Origin: Micromonospora luteifusca
GTDB lineage: Bacteria; Actinomycetota; Actinomycetes; Mycobacteriales; Micromonosporaceae
Length of the DNA stretch: 64,000 nucleotides
Direction of reading: 5' to 3'
Assembly: GCF_016907275.1 (NCBI RefSeq)
Contig: NZ_JAFBBP010000001.1
Location: forward strand, 1,116,001 to 1,180,000
In this document: positions 1 through 8,763 of the stretch, in pieces
Layout of the letters: every line of letters begins with the position of its first letter
Numbering within the stretch: position 1 is the stretch's first letter
The notes under the pieces: model-generated
The model's database searches: none
The model's input: the letters and a program-made list of their open reading frames with translations, nothing else
What the model was told of the DNA's origin: nothing
Translations under genes and position numbers: made by a program

Positions 1-579
1 CACGATCTTCATGAGGAACCGGTCCCGTTGCGCCTCCGGCAGCGGGTAGACGCCTTCCTGCTCGATCGGGTTCTGGGTGGCCATCACCAGGAACGGGTCG
101 GGCACCCGGTGGCTTTCGCCGCCGATGGACACCTGCCGTTCGCTCATCACCTCGAGCAGCGCGGACTGCACCTTCGCCGGAGCCCGGTTGATTTCGTCGG
201 CGAGCAGGAAGTTGACGAAGACCGGGCCCAACTCGACGTCGAACTTCTCGCTCGACTGCCGGTAGATCCGGGTGCCCATGATGTCGGCGGGCACCAGGTC
301 CGGGGTGAACTGCACCCGGGCGAAGGAGCCGCCGACAACCTTGGCGAGGGTTTCCACCGCCAGGGTCTTGGCGACCCCGGGCACCCCTTCGAGCAGGCAG
401 TGACCCCGGGCGAGCAGCGCGACGAACATCCGCTCCACCATTCGGTCCTGCCCGACGATCACACGTTTGATCTCGAACAGCGCCTTCTCCAGCAGGGTGG
501 CGTCCTCTGCGGGTGTGGTCACCGGCGAAGGTGCCGCTCCGTTCGGCGTCGGGGCGTCGGGCATGGTCGGCTGGGCCAC
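1..579 (-). CDS. MoxR-family AAA+ ATPase, 3' part outside window
   Basis: About 193 N-terminal residues of a MoxR-type AAA+ ATPase; the C-terminal part runs off the left edge. MoxR proteins act as chaperone-like ATPases that help assemble or activate partner proteins, often with a DUF58/VWA partner. Visible motifs are Walker A (GVPGVAKT), Walker B with the sensor segment ([10 protein letters not shown]) and the segment [10 protein letters not shown] before the arginine-rich region. I chose the GTG at 579 because a GGAGG lies just upstream; the in-frame ATG at 564 is the alternative. The gene is divergent from the run starting at 821, with about 240 bp between them. Expected partners (DUF58, transglutaminase-like) would lie outside the window. 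Family assignment is secure; partner is inference. Confidence 0.93.
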   Translation of the reverse strand, partial: MAQPTMPDAPTPNGAAPSPVTTPAEDATLLEKALFEIKRVIVGQDRMVERMFVALLARGHCLLEGVPGVAKTLAVETLAKVVGGSFARVQFTPDLVPADIMGTRIYRQSSEKFDVELGPVFVNFLLADEINRAPAKVQSALLEVMSERQVSIGGESHRVPDPFLVMATQNPIEQEGVYPLPEAQRDRFLMKIV

Positions 580-820
580 CGGTCCTCCACAGCGTTGGTC
601 GGTCGTCGCGGCTGATGCGGTATCAAGACTCGCACGCCTTGCTGAGTGTCGAGGTGGGGAGAAGCCGATTTTCGCCGCGCCGTCCTCAGCAGCCGAATCG
701 CGCATCACGGGTGCACATGGACCGGCCCGCCGCGTGTACGATTCACCCCGTCGCCGGGCGGCTCCCCCCGTGGTCGCCCGGCGCTCAACCTCTCCGTCCC
801 GCCGCCCTAGACTGGCCGGG

Positions 821-1054
821 ATGAGCATCCCCTCCCCCGCCGACGACGACGCCCTGGTCTGCTCAGCCCGGGGTTGCCGGTCCGCCGCCGTCTGGGCCCT
901 GGAGTGGAACAATCCCCGTCTGCACGACGCCGCTCGGCGCAAGACCTGGCGGGCCTGCGCCGAGCACCGGACCAGCCTCGGCGACTTCCTGGACGCTCGC
1001 GGCTTCCTGCGTGCCGTCACTCCGGTGCCGGGATCGCCTACGCTCGACACGTGA
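821..1054 (+). CDS. small conserved actinobacterial protein (often labelled 'acetone carboxylase')
   Basis: 77-residue protein with CSARGC near the N-terminus and a Cys-Ala-Glu-His motif ([10 protein letters not shown]) further on, so two Cys pairs/His that could bind a metal. Homologues in actinobacteria sit directly upstream of PH-domain membrane proteins and are frequently annotated 'acetone carboxylase', which the size rules out: real acetone carboxylase subunits are far larger. The start ATG at 821 gives the whole conserved region, and the stop overlaps the GTG of the next gene (GTGA), so translation is probably coupled. Function unknown; a small zinc-binding protein is a reasonable guess from the Cys/His spacing. 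Confidence 0.8.
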   Translation: MSIPSPADDDALVCSARGCRSAAVWALEWNNPRLHDAARRKTWRACAEHRTSLGDFLDARGFLRAVTPVPGSPTLDT

Positions 1055-1602
1055 GCACCCCCGGCGCCCCACTGCCTCCCGGATCCGACGCCTCGACGGC
1101 CGCACCGGTGGCCCGGGGGCCGCTGGAGCCCTGGCCGAACACCGTCCACTGGCAGCCGATCTCCACGGACCTGATCTGGGTGGAGCTGATCCGGCTGGCG
1201 GTCCTGGTCGCCATCGGGCTGGCCGGAACGGCGGTCGGGTGGGTGTTGAGCGACCACTGGCTGTTCGGGCTCGCCCTCGCGGTCGTGCTGCTGCTCGGGG
1301 TGTGGCGGGCCATCGCGATCGTCCGCGCGGTTCGGGCCTGGGGGTACGCCGAGCGGGAGAACGACCTGCTGGTCCGGCATGGGCTGCTGGTTCGCCGGCT
1401 CTCCATCGTGCCGTATTCGCGGATGCAGTTCGTCGACGTCAGCGCCGGGCCGTTGGAGCGCGCGTTCGACCTCGCCACCGTGCAGTTGCACACGGCGGCG
1501 GCGGCGAGCGACGCCCGGGTTCCCGGGCTGCGCCCGGCGGAGGCGTCCCGGCTACGCGACCGGCTCACCGCGCTCGGCGAGGACCGGGCGGAGGGGCTGT
1601 GA
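1051..1602 (+). CDS. PH domain-containing membrane protein (YdbS-like)
   Basis: 183 residues. Two hydrophobic segments around residues 45-90 (a short hairpin typical of the YdbS/DUF304 family) are followed by a bacterial PH (bPH2) domain that begins with the family signature around [19 protein letters not shown] and continues through LATVQLHTA. In Bacillus the homologues ydbS/ydbT lie together and are linked to envelope stress and bacteriocin resistance; that role is only family knowledge here. Starts at a GTG overlapping the previous stop. It is followed 43 bp later by a second, larger PH-domain protein, so the two most likely form a membrane complex. Confidence 0.88.
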   Translation: MSTPGAPLPPGSDASTAAPVARGPLEPWPNTVHWQPISTDLIWVELIRLAVLVAIGLAGTAVGWVLSDHWLFGLALAVVLLLGVWRAIAIVRAVRAWGYAERENDLLVRHGLLVRRLSIVPYSRMQFVDVSAGPLERAFDLATVQLHTAAAASDARVPGLRPAEASRLRDRLTALGEDRAEGL

Positions 1603-1645
1603 ACGCCCGCGCGGACGACCACCGACCGTGCCGAGGGCCAGCCCG

Positions 1646-3217
1646 ATGAGCGACCGCCCCGCCGAGCCGAGCACCGTGCCACCCGCGAGCGCGGCACCCC
1701 ACGAGCAGGCGCCACCCATCGGCGCGGCACCCCACGAGCAGGTGCCACCCATCGGCGCGGCACTCCACGAGCCCGTGCCGCCCACCGGCGCGGCACCCCA
1801 CGGGCCCGTGCCGCCCACCGGCGCGGCACCCCACGAGCCCGTGCCGCCCACCGCCGCCGCGGCGCCGTGGCCGACGCCCCCGGGCGGCGGCGAGGCCGAG
1901 CCCCGGCAGCGACTGCATCCGCTCAGCCCACTACTGCACGGTGCCAAGTCCCTGTTCGTGGTGATCGTCGGTTTGTCCTGGTCGACGCTGTCCCGGGTGG
2001 GCTTCGGCTGGTTCGCGGCGATGGTGGTGGTGCTGGCGCTCGGCGCGACCATGCTGTCGGTGATCAGCTGGTACAACACCGGCTACCACGTGGTGGGCCG
2101 CGAACTACGGGTGTACGAAGGGCTGCTCTGGCGGCGTACCCGGGCCATCCCGTTGGAGCGGCTCCAGGCCGTGGAGGTGGTCCGGCCACTGCTCGCCCAG
2201 CTCACCGGCCTGGCCGAACTGCGCCTGGAAGTGGTCGGCGGGGGCAAGACCGAGGCGCCACTGGCGTACCTCGGGGTGGCCGACGCGGCCCGGCTGCGCG
2301 AGCGGCTGCTGGCATTGGCCGGGCGGGTGACGCAGCCGACCGTGCCGGGCCACGCGGTGCCCACGGTGGTCCCGGTCCCGGGGTCGGCGCCACCGGCGAC
2401 CGCGCCGGGCCGACCACTGCACGTGGTACGCAACCAGAACCTGCTGATCAGCCAACTGCTCACCCCGCAGTCGTTCCTGCTCCCGTTCGGCGTGGCCTTC
2501 GTCGTGGTGCAGTTCCTCACCGCAGGGTCGTGGTCGTTCGTCGCGGTGGCGAGCACGCTGACCGCGATGGCCGGTGTGTTGCTGCAACCGGCGCGCCGGG
2601 TCCTCGACGACTGGAACTTCCGGCTGGCCCGCGACGACGGCACGCTGAGGGTGCACAACGGCCTGCTGGAGACCCGGGCGCAGACCGTGCCGTTGGCACG
2701 GGTGCAGACCGTGCGGGCCACCTGGCCGCTGCTCTGGCGGGTGAACGGCTGGCTGCGGCTGCGACTGGAGGTGGCCGGGTACTCCGTCGCGGAGGCCGAC
2801 GACCGCAACCGGCCCGACCGGCTGCTACCGGTCGGCGACCTGCCCACGGCGACGATGATCGTCGCCGAGGTGCTTCCGGGGGTACGCCTCGACGCGCTCG
2901 CGCTGAGCCCGCCGCCGCGCCGGACCCGTTGGCTGCATCCGCTGGGCCGTGAGGCGTTCGGTGCGGGCCTGTTCGACCAGGTGTTCGTCACCCGGTCCGG
3001 GCGGCTCACGCGGCAGTTGGTGATCGTGCCGTACGCCCGCATTCAGAGCGTGCGGGTGGTGCAGGGGCCCCTCCAGCGCCGCCTGGGGCTGGCCTCCGTG
3101 CACGCGGACACCGCGGGCGGGTCCGGTGCCACAGCCCAGGACCGGGACCTGGCAGAGGCGTGGACCTTGGCCGCCGACCTGAACGCCCGAGCCCACACCG
3201 CCCGCCACCAAACCTGA
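1646..3217 (+). CDS. PH domain-containing membrane protein (YdbT-like)
   Basis: 523 residues. A Pro-rich N-terminal tail made of five 11-residue repeats (APHEQVPPIG-type) precedes two transmembrane helices at about residues 105-150, then a bPH2 domain (VVGRELRVYEGLLWRRT), a second helix pair near 270-315 with another bPH2 domain (LRVHNGLLETRAQTVPL), and a third PH-like unit near the C-terminus (VTRSGRLTRQLVIVPYARIQS). This is the usual YdbT architecture of repeated DUF304 units. The start ATG at 1646 includes the repeat tail; no other start fits better. It pairs with the smaller gene just upstream. The repeat tail is unusual for the family and is probably a flexible cytoplasmic extension. Confidence 0.9.
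   Translation: MSDRPAEPSTVPPASAAPHEQAPPIGAAPHEQVPPIGAALHEPVPPTGAAPHGPVPPTGAAPHEPVPPTAAAAPWPTPPGGGEAEPRQRLHPLSPLLHGAKSLFVVIVGLSWSTLSRVGFGWFAAMVVVLALGATMLSVISWYNTGYHVVGRELRVYEGLLWRRTRAIPLERLQAVEVVRPLLAQLTGLAELRLEVVGGGKTEAPLAYLGVADAARLRERLLALAGRVTQPTVPGHAVPTVVPVPGSAPPATAPGRPLHVVRNQNLLISQLLTPQSFLLPFGVAFVVVQFLTAGSWSFVAVASTLTAMAGVLLQPARRVLDDWNFRLARDDGTLRVHNGLLETRAQTVPLARVQTVRATWPLLWRVNGWLRLRLEVAGYSVAEADDRNRPDRLLPVGDLPTATMIVAEVLPGVRLDALALSPPPRRTRWLHPLGREAFGAGLFDQVFVTRSGRLTRQLVIVPYARIQSVRVVQGPLQRRLGLASVHADTAGGSGATAQDRDLAEAWTLAADLNARAHTARHQT
1691..1855 (+). repeat. five 33-bp tandem repeats inside PH-domain gene
   Basis: Five consecutive in-frame 33-bp units, starting at 1691, 1724, 1757, 1790 and 1823, each beginning gcggcacyccacg. 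They encode an 11-residue Pro/His-containing unit. The first two units end in an Ile-Gly form and the last three in a Thr-Gly/Thr-Ala form, which suggests expansion by local duplication. Confidence 0.95.
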
Positions 3218-3262
3218 CCCCCACCCCACCTGACCCCCACCCCACCCCGCCCGCCCCGCCGC

Positions 3263-3323
3263 GTTGATCATGAGGTTATTGCCCCGACACGCCGGGCGAG
3301 AGGGCAATAACCTCATGATCAAC
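3263..3323. terminator. long perfect hairpin between convergent genes (TGATCA family)
   Basis: Two perfectly complementary 21-nt arms (3263-3283 and 3303-3323) separated by a 19-nt loop. It lies between the stop of the PH-domain gene and the convergent phosphatase gene, so a bidirectional terminator is the simplest reading, although there is no T-tract. The arm begins GTTGATCATGAGGTT, a start shared with the hairpin at 13423 and similar to that at 61388. Confidence 0.8.
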
Positions 3324-3390
3324 GGGGTGAAGGTGGGGCAGGGCGCGGACGGGCGCGGGCGGGCGGGGACCGGTGGGGGTCGGGGGTGGG

Positions 3391-4464
3391 TCAGCGGTCG
3401 GCGGGTTGTGGTGGGGTCGGGTGTTCAGCGGCCGTTGGTTCGAGGGCGTCGTCGGGGGCGGTGGTCTGTTGCGGTAGTGCCCCGGCGGTCGGCTCCACCT
3501 CGGGCCTCGGGTGGCGGGCCCGCCAGGCAGCCCAGCCGCGCTCCGCCAGGCCGACGATCAGGAAGGTCAGCCCCACGTACGTCCAGCCGACCAGCACGTC
3601 GATGACGTAGTGCTCACCCGAGTAGACCAGGGTGAAGGTCATCGCCAGCGGGTACGCGAGCAGCAGTGGCCACCAGCGGCGGCGGGTCGCGGTCAGGAAG
3701 AACAGCACCACGAACAGCGCCCACGCCGTGTGCAGCGACGGCATCGCGGCGACCGGGTTGGAGGCGATCTGGCCGGCGTTGAGCACGTTGCCGGCGCCGT
3801 GCATGCCGAACGCCTTCCAACCCCGGGTCGAGATCCGGGCGACCTCGGTGAGCAGCCCGTTCTGCGCCGCCCACCAGGGCGGGGCAGCCGGGTAGATGAA
3901 GTAGGTGACCAGGCCGGCGGCACAGAGGAAGCCCCAGCGCCGCATGTACGCGGCCCAGCGGTGCCGGTCGCGCAACCAGAGCACCGCGGCGGCGGTCAGC
4001 GCCACCACGAAGTGGGAGAAGTACACCCAGCTCGCCGCGACATCCCACCAGTGCACCTGCGGGTGGTAGAGGTGCTGCTGTAACCAGACGGTGGGCACCT
4101 CACCGCCGGTGGCCCAGCCGAACATGAACCGGTCGGCGACGATCAACTCCATCGCGTGCGGCGTGGCCCCGTTGTCGGCGAAGCCGCGCGAGAGGTTGTA
4201 CACCACGAACAGCAGCACCACCGGCACCCAGTCCCGGGCGAAGCGCAGGTGGCTGCGCCACGGCCGTTCGCTGTTCCAGGCGATGGTCGCCAGCCAGATC
4301 CAGACGAAGGCGTACGCCGGGTCGGTGGGCAGGCCGATGGCCAGCCACGCGGCGAGGAATGCGGCCGCCCAGACGGTCATGGCGACGACGCGCCGACGAC
4401 CCCCGTCCGGGGACGCGGGCGGGTCGGTCCGGGCGGGGGGCTGGGGGTCAGTCACGACGGCCAT
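3391..4464 (-). CDS. PAP2-family membrane phosphatase (inositolphosphotransferase/Ipt1-like)
   Basis: 357 residues with about six to seven hydrophobic segments. The two C-terminal PAP2 motifs are clear: MPSLHTAW (catalytic His as acid) and GEHYVIDV (nucleophilic His and Asp). The N-terminal KxxxxxxRP motif of classic PAP2 is not obvious, and the large loop PAAPPWWAAQNG before the second motif matches the AUR1/Ipt1-like subgroup, so the substrate may be a lipid phosphate or inositol lipid. The C-terminal 40 residues are Pro/Thr-rich and disordered. The start ATG at 4464 is the first giving a short cytoplasmic N-terminus; no strong Shine-Dalgarno is seen. Convergent with the PH-domain operon. 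Confidence 0.85.
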   Translation of the reverse strand: MAVVTDPQPPARTDPPASPDGGRRRVVAMTVWAAAFLAAWLAIGLPTDPAYAFVWIWLATIAWNSERPWRSHLRFARDWVPVVLLFVVYNLSRGFADNGATPHAMELIVADRFMFGWATGGEVPTVWLQQHLYHPQVHWWDVAASWVYFSHFVVALTAAAVLWLRDRHRWAAYMRRWGFLCAAGLVTYFIYPAAPPWWAAQNGLLTEVARISTRGWKAFGMHGAGNVLNAGQIASNPVAAMPSLHTAWALFVVLFFLTATRRRWWPLLLAYPLAMTFTLVYSGEHYVIDVLVGWTYVGLTFLIVGLAERGWAAWRARHPRPEVEPTAGALPQQTTAPDDALEPTAAEHPTPPQPADR

Positions 4465-4602
4465 CGTCGTCAAGGTTAACGACGGGGGCGGCATCGACCG
4501 ACGGGGACCACCCGGCGAAGCCGTGCACAGGTGCGGGACGCTCGGCGCCCGGATCCTCGGGCGCGTGTTCGGCAGGCTCGGCGAGCACCTAGGCTGACGA
4601 CC

Positions 4603-5007
4603 ATGCAGGAGCAGCCCGAGCCGGCCTTCGCGCCGGGTCTGACCGCCCAGGTCGAGATGACCGTCACCGACGCGGATACCGCCCAGGCGGTCGGTTCGGG
4701 GGACGTACCGGTGCTGGGCACGCCCCGGGTCCTCGCGCTGGCCGAGGCGGCCACCGTCGCGGCGACGGCGACCGGGATGCCGCCCGGGTCGACGACCGTG
4801 GGGACGCGCGTCGAACTGGAGCACCTGGCGCCGACCGTGGTCGGCCGGACGGTCCGGGCGCAGGCCCTGCTGGCGACGGTCGACGATCGCCGGCTGTCGT
4901 TCGAGGTCACCGTCAGCGACGGTGACCAGACGGTGGCCCGGGGCCGGGTGGACCGGATCCTGGTGGACCGGCAACGCTTCGTCGAGCGCGCCGGGCGCAC
5001 GTCGTGA
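4603..5007 (+). CDS. FlK-like thioesterase (hotdog fold)
   Basis: 134 residues, the length of single hotdog thioesterases of the fluoroacetyl-CoA thioesterase (FlK) type. It has the family pattern of a Thr in LGTPRVLALAEAA, the Glu of that helix, and the His in ELEHLAPTVVGR, which correspond to the Thr/Glu/His set used by FlK. These homologues are widespread in actinobacteria without fluorometabolism, so they probably clear an acyl-CoA by hydrolysis; the true substrate is not visible. The stop overlaps the GTG of the metallo-hydrolase downstream, so the two are coupled. Function class fairly sure, substrate unknown. Confidence 0.85.
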   Translation: MQEQPEPAFAPGLTAQVEMTVTDADTAQAVGSGDVPVLGTPRVLALAEAATVAATATGMPPGSTTVGTRVELEHLAPTVVGRTVRAQALLATVDDRRLSFEVTVSDGDQTVARGRVDRILVDRQRFVERAGRTS

Positions 5008-5834
5008 ACGCCGGCTTCGTCGAGATCGCCGACCGGGTGCACGTGCTGCGCGAGCCGCTGTTGCGGGTCAACGTCACGCTGGTCGTCGGCGACGACGAGG
5101 CGCTACTGGTGGACACGCTCTCGTCGGCCGCCCAGGCCACCGACCTGGCCGCCGCCGTCCGGGCGGTCACCGACCGTCCGTTGACGCTGGTCAACACCCA
5201 CCACCACTACGACCACTGCTTCGGCAACGCCATCCTCGCCGGCGATCCGCCCCGCCCGGTGTACGCCCACGAGCTGGCCGCCGTCGCTCTGCGCACGGAG
5301 CCGGAGCGGCTGCGCCGCGAGGCGTACGAGGAAGTCCGCACCGAACACCCGACGCTCGCCGCCGAGCTGGCCGACACCCCACTGCTCGCCCCGACGCACA
5401 CCGTGCAGATCGAGACGTCGCTCGACCTCGGTGGCCGGCGGGTGCTGCTGCGGCACCCGGGGCGGGGGCACACCGAAGCGGATCTGGTGGTCCATGTGCC
5501 GGACGCGGACGTGCTGGTCGCCGGGGACCTGGTGGAGCAGAGCGGCCCGCCCGCCTTCGAGGACTCGTACCCCCTGCAGTGGCCGGAGGCGGTCGCGGAC
5601 CTGCTGCGGCTGACCACCGCGCGCACGGTGGTGGTGCCGGGCCACGGCGACCCGGTGGACGTCGACTTCGTCCGCGCCCAGCACGCCGAGCTGGTGCGGC
5701 TGGCCTGGCTGATCCGGGCCGCACACACCGGCAGCGCGCCGCCCGAACGGGTCGCCGCCGAGGCCCCCTTCGGTGCCCGCGCAGCCCTGATCGCCGCCAA
5801 CCGCGCCTACAACCAACTAAACGGCACCCTCTAG
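5004..5834 (+). CDS. metallo-beta-lactamase-fold hydrolase
   Basis: 276 residues. The binuclear metal site is visible: NTHHHYDHCFGN (HxHxDH), His in HPGRGHTEADL, Asp in VAGDLVEQ and the final His in VVPGHGDPV. The sequence resembles actinobacterial MBL proteins of the Zn-dependent hydrolase group rather than classic glyoxalase II or lactamases. Translation starts at a GTG overlapping the previous stop, so it is co-expressed with the thioesterase; a shared role in thioester or ester clearance is a reasonable inference. Ends 42 bp before the convergent sugar kinase gene. Confidence 0.9.
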   Translation: MNAGFVEIADRVHVLREPLLRVNVTLVVGDDEALLVDTLSSAAQATDLAAAVRAVTDRPLTLVNTHHHYDHCFGNAILAGDPPRPVYAHELAAVALRTEPERLRREAYEEVRTEHPTLAAELADTPLLAPTHTVQIETSLDLGGRRVLLRHPGRGHTEADLVVHVPDADVLVAGDLVEQSGPPAFEDSYPLQWPEAVADLLRLTTARTVVVPGHGDPVDVDFVRAQHAELVRLAWLIRAAHTGSAPPERVAAEAPFGARAALIAANRAYNQLNGTL

Positions 5835-5876
5835 GGCGGCAGCGCGGGACAGCGCCGGGCAGCGCGGGAGCGCGGT

Positions 5877-6812
5877 TCAGGCCGCGAAGCGGCGGTCGAC
5901 GTCGGCGCGGGTGGGCATGGCGGTGGCGCCGCCCGGGGATTCGCAGACCAGGCCAGCTACCCGCAGGGCGAAGGCCACCCGGTCGATCCAGCCTTCCGGG
6001 CTCTCTGGTTCGCCGTCGGGCAGCAGGTCGGCGATGAGCGCGGCCATCACCGAGTCGCCGGCGCCGGTGGCGTCGATCGCGTTGACCTTGGGTGCCGGCA
6101 CCAGGACCGGGTCGGCGTCGGCCGCGGCCAGCACCGCACCGGTCGCACCGAGCGTCACCACCACCGTGGCGGCCCCCAACTCGCGCAGGTACGCCGCGAC
6201 CCCCTCGACCGGTTCACCCGGGTAGAGCAGCCCGGCGTCAGCGGCGCTCAGCTTGACCAGGTGTGCGCCGGCGGCGAACTCGGCCACCACCTCGCGCAAC
6301 CCTTCCAACGCGGCGGGCCCGTTCAACAGTCGGGGACGCACGTTCGGGTCGAAGACCCGCAGACCGGTGGCGAGCGACCAGGCGCGTCGGGCGGCGGCCA
6401 GCGTGCCGGGTTGGAGCAGCACGATCGAGCCGCAGTAGAGCACGTCGGCGCCCTCCAGCAGCGCGAGATCCAGATCGTCGGGCCCGAGCAGGCCGTAGGA
6501 GGCCGGTTCGCCGTAGAAGCGGAAGTCGGGTTCCGGCCCGGCGTACGTGACCACCGCGAGCGTGGTCGGTGCGGGCACCGTGACCGCACCGACCACCCCG
6601 ACGTCGGCCGCGGTCAGGAAGGCGCGGATCCGCCCACCCAGCACGTCGTCACCGAGCGAGCCGACGAATTGTGCCGAACCGCCGAGTCGGGCCACCCCGA
6701 CGGCGACGTTGAGCGGTCCGCCGCCGATCGCCTGCCGGTAGACCCGTTCCCCGTCGCGCTCGCTGTCGAGCAGGTCGACGAGCGCCTCGCCGAGCACCAC
6801 CGCGTATCCCAT
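5877..6812 (-). CDS. PfkB-family carbohydrate kinase (fructokinase-like)
   Basis: 311 residues, the usual PfkB length. The N-terminal signature VVLGEALVDLL and the glycine pair GGGPLNVAVGVARLG mark the sugar-binding half, and DATGAGDSVMAALI is the PfkB C-terminal signature with the catalytic Asp and the anion hole. The closest functional description is fructokinase, phosphorylating a furanose with ATP in the cytoplasm, but ribokinase-like or nucleoside kinases share these motifs. The ATG at 6812 has GAGGA just upstream. No sugar transporter or regulator lies next to it, so the substrate stays open. Confidence 0.87.
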   Translation of the reverse strand: MGYAVVLGEALVDLLDSERDGERVYRQAIGGGPLNVAVGVARLGGSAQFVGSLGDDVLGGRIRAFLTAADVGVVGAVTVPAPTTLAVVTYAGPEPDFRFYGEPASYGLLGPDDLDLALLEGADVLYCGSIVLLQPGTLAAARRAWSLATGLRVFDPNVRPRLLNGPAALEGLREVVAEFAAGAHLVKLSAADAGLLYPGEPVEGVAAYLRELGAATVVVTLGATGAVLAAADADPVLVPAPKVNAIDATGAGDSVMAALIADLLPDGEPESPEGWIDRVAFALRVAGLVCESPGGATAMPTRADVDRRFAA

Positions 6813-6931
6813 GCCGATCCTCTCGTCATCGCCAACCACCATCGGCCGCCGCACGCCGAGCCGATCGCCGTGGCACCAGGCTGGCACAGCGCGCGGCCCG
6901 GTGCGCACCGAAGGCGATGCAACGACGGGCG

Positions 6932-8083
6932 TTACCCCGGCTGGTGGATCGGCCCGTCGAGTGCCGCCAGCGGGCGACCGCTGCCGCCCCAGCGGGCGGC
7001 GACGATCTGCGCGGCCACACTGACCGCGGTCTCCTCGGGTGTACGCCCGCCGAGGTCCAACCCGATCGGGGAGGCGAGCCGAGCGAGTTGCGCCGCGTCG
7101 AGCCCCGCCTCGCGCAGCAGTTTGTGCCGCTCGTCGTGGGTGCGCCGTGAGCCCATCGCACCGACGTACGCCAGCGGGTGGCGCAGCGCCAACTCCAGCA
7201 ACGGCACGTCGAACCTCGGATCGTGGGTGAGCACGCACACCACCGTCCGCCCGTCGACCCGTCCGGCGTCCAACTCCGTCCGCAGGTAGCGGTGCGGCCA
7301 CTGCACCACCACCTCGTCCGCCTCGGGGAAGCGCCGTGCGGTGGTGAAGACCGGCCGGGCGTCGCAGACGGTGACCCGGTAGCCGAGGAACGCGCCGATC
7401 CGGGCCACCGCGGCGGCGAAGTCGATCGCCCCGAAGACGATCATTCGGGGTGGGGTGGCGTACGCGGTCACGAAGAGGCTGACGCCGCCGCCGCGGCGCT
7501 GCCCGTGGTACCCGTACCGGAGCATCCCGCTGCGTCCGGCGGCGAGCAGCCCGAGGGCGTCGGCGCTGGCGGCGTCGTCGAGCCGGTCGTCGCCGAGCGA
7601 ACCGAGCACCTGATTGCCGGTGAGGACCCGCCGCCGGCCCAGCCGTCCCGCCGGGTCGACCGGCACCGCGCCCGGCGGGTCTCCGGCATCGGCCGCGACG
7701 CAGGTGACCACCGCCGCCGACCGGCCGGCGCGGCGCGCGGCGGCGACAGCATCCAACTGCGCCAGCGCGTCGGGTTCGATCCGTTCCACGAACACGTCGA
7801 GCACCCCGCCGCAGGTCAGGCCCACGGCGTACGCGTCGTCGTCGCTGACGCCGTAGCGGGTCAGCTCGGGTACACCGGTGTGCAGCACGCGGTTGGCCCG
7901 GTCGTAGACGTCGGCCTCCACACAGCCGCCGGAGACGCTGCCGGTGACCGTGCCGTCGGCGGCGACCAGCATGGCGGCGCCGGACGGCTGTGGCGCGGAC
8001 CGCCAGGTATCCACGACGGTGGCCAACGCGACCGCCTCACCGGCCTGGCAGCGTCGGTGCACCTCGTTGAACACGTTCGGCAC
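6932..8083 (-). CDS. xdhC: XdhC/CoxI-family molybdenum cofactor maturation factor
   Basis: 383 residues with both XdhC halves: the N-terminal XdhC_CoxI domain (LATVVDTWRSAPQPSGAAM and SGGCVEADVYDRA, whose Cys is the conserved cofactor-binding Cys) and a C-terminal Rossmann domain (MIVFGAIDFAAAVARIG, then VGAMGSRRTHDERHKLL). XdhC proteins bind Mo cofactor, promote its sulfuration and insert it into molybdenum hydroxylases. It is transcribed divergently from the three hydroxylase subunits that start about 130 bp away, so it is almost certainly their dedicated chaperone (PaoD-like). The start is a GTG at 8083. Confidence 0.92.
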   Translation of the reverse strand: MPNVFNEVHRRCQAGEAVALATVVDTWRSAPQPSGAAMLVAADGTVTGSVSGGCVEADVYDRANRVLHTGVPELTRYGVSDDDAYAVGLTCGGVLDVFVERIEPDALAQLDAVAAARRAGRSAAVVTCVAADAGDPPGAVPVDPAGRLGRRRVLTGNQVLGSLGDDRLDDAASADALGLLAAGRSGMLRYGYHGQRRGGGVSLFVTAYATPPRMIVFGAIDFAAAVARIGAFLGYRVTVCDARPVFTTARRFPEADEVVVQWPHRYLRTELDAGRVDGRTVVCVLTHDPRFDVPLLELALRHPLAYVGAMGSRRTHDERHKLLREAGLDAAQLARLASPIGLDLGGRTPEETAVSVAAQIVAARWGGSGRPLAALDGPIHQPG

Positions 8084-8214
8084 GCGCTACCCACTTCCGT
8101 CCCGTCGGCAGTTTGACCGGGTCCAGCGGTCGGCCCGGACACCCTTCGTGGTAAGCCCACAATTCGCCCTTAAGAGAAGAATATGGTCAGGTGATCGGGA
8201 GAGGGGCTGAGCTG

Positions 8215-8763
8215 GTGAAGTCGTACGAGGCATTGCGTACCGTGCCGAATCCGGACCACGCGGTCGTCCGGGGTCCCAGTGAGGTGGAGGTCCACCTGCA
8301 GGTCAACGGGGCGAGCCGGAGGACTCGCATCGAGCCACGGGTCAGCCTGCTCGACGCCCTCCGCGACCGGCTCGAACTGACCGGGACCAAGAAGGGCTGC
8401 AACCAGGGCGCCTGCGGCGCGTGCACGGTGTTGGTGGACGGTCGCCGCGTCCTGGCCTGCCTGACCCTGGCGATCACCTGCGAGAACCGCGAGGTGACCA
8501 CCATCGAGGGGTTGTCCGACGGGGACACCCTGCACCCGATGCAGCAGGCCTTCCTGGACTGCGACGCGTTCCAGTGTGGGTACTGCACCCCCGGGCAGAT
8601 CCTGTCCGCGGTGGCCCTGCTGGGCGAGGGGCACGCCGGGAACGACACGGAGATCCGGGAGTGGATGAGCGGCAACATCTGCCGCTGCGCGGCGTACCCA
8701 CACATCCGCGCGGCCATCCGCCGGGTCCGCGACGAGAAGGGTGGCGGCGATGCGGCCCGTTAG
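8215..8763 (+). CDS. molybdenum hydroxylase small subunit, 2x[2Fe-2S] (PaoA/XdhA-like)
   Basis: 182 residues. Two [2Fe-2S] clusters: plant-type ferredoxin motif KGCNQGACGACTVLVDG with a distal Cys in VLACLTL, and the alpha-helical cluster CGYCTPGQI...NICRCAAYP. It passes electrons from the Mo site to the FAD subunit. Two starts are possible: GTG at 8215 with GAGAGGGG at good spacing (chosen), or GTG at 8191 eight codons earlier. Neither gives a twin-arginine signal, unlike periplasmic E. coli PaoA, so this enzyme is probably cytoplasmic. The stop overlaps the beginning of the FAD subunit gene by a few bases. Confidence 0.93.
   Translation: MKSYEALRTVPNPDHAVVRGPSEVEVHLQVNGASRRTRIEPRVSLLDALRDRLELTGTKKGCNQGACGACTVLVDGRRVLACLTLAITCENREVTTIEGLSDGDTLHPMQQAFLDCDAFQCGYCTPGQILSAVALLGEGHAGNDTEIREWMSGNICRCAAYPHIRAAIRRVRDEKGGGDAAR

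Noticed and set aside
14..615. Plus-strand reading opposite moxR
   Set aside because: The minus strand carries Walker A and B motifs of MoxR; the plus reading has no coding signature.
821..1054. Acetone carboxylase subunit
   Set aside because: The 77-residue protein is far too small and shares no carboxylase motif; the label is a propagated misannotation.
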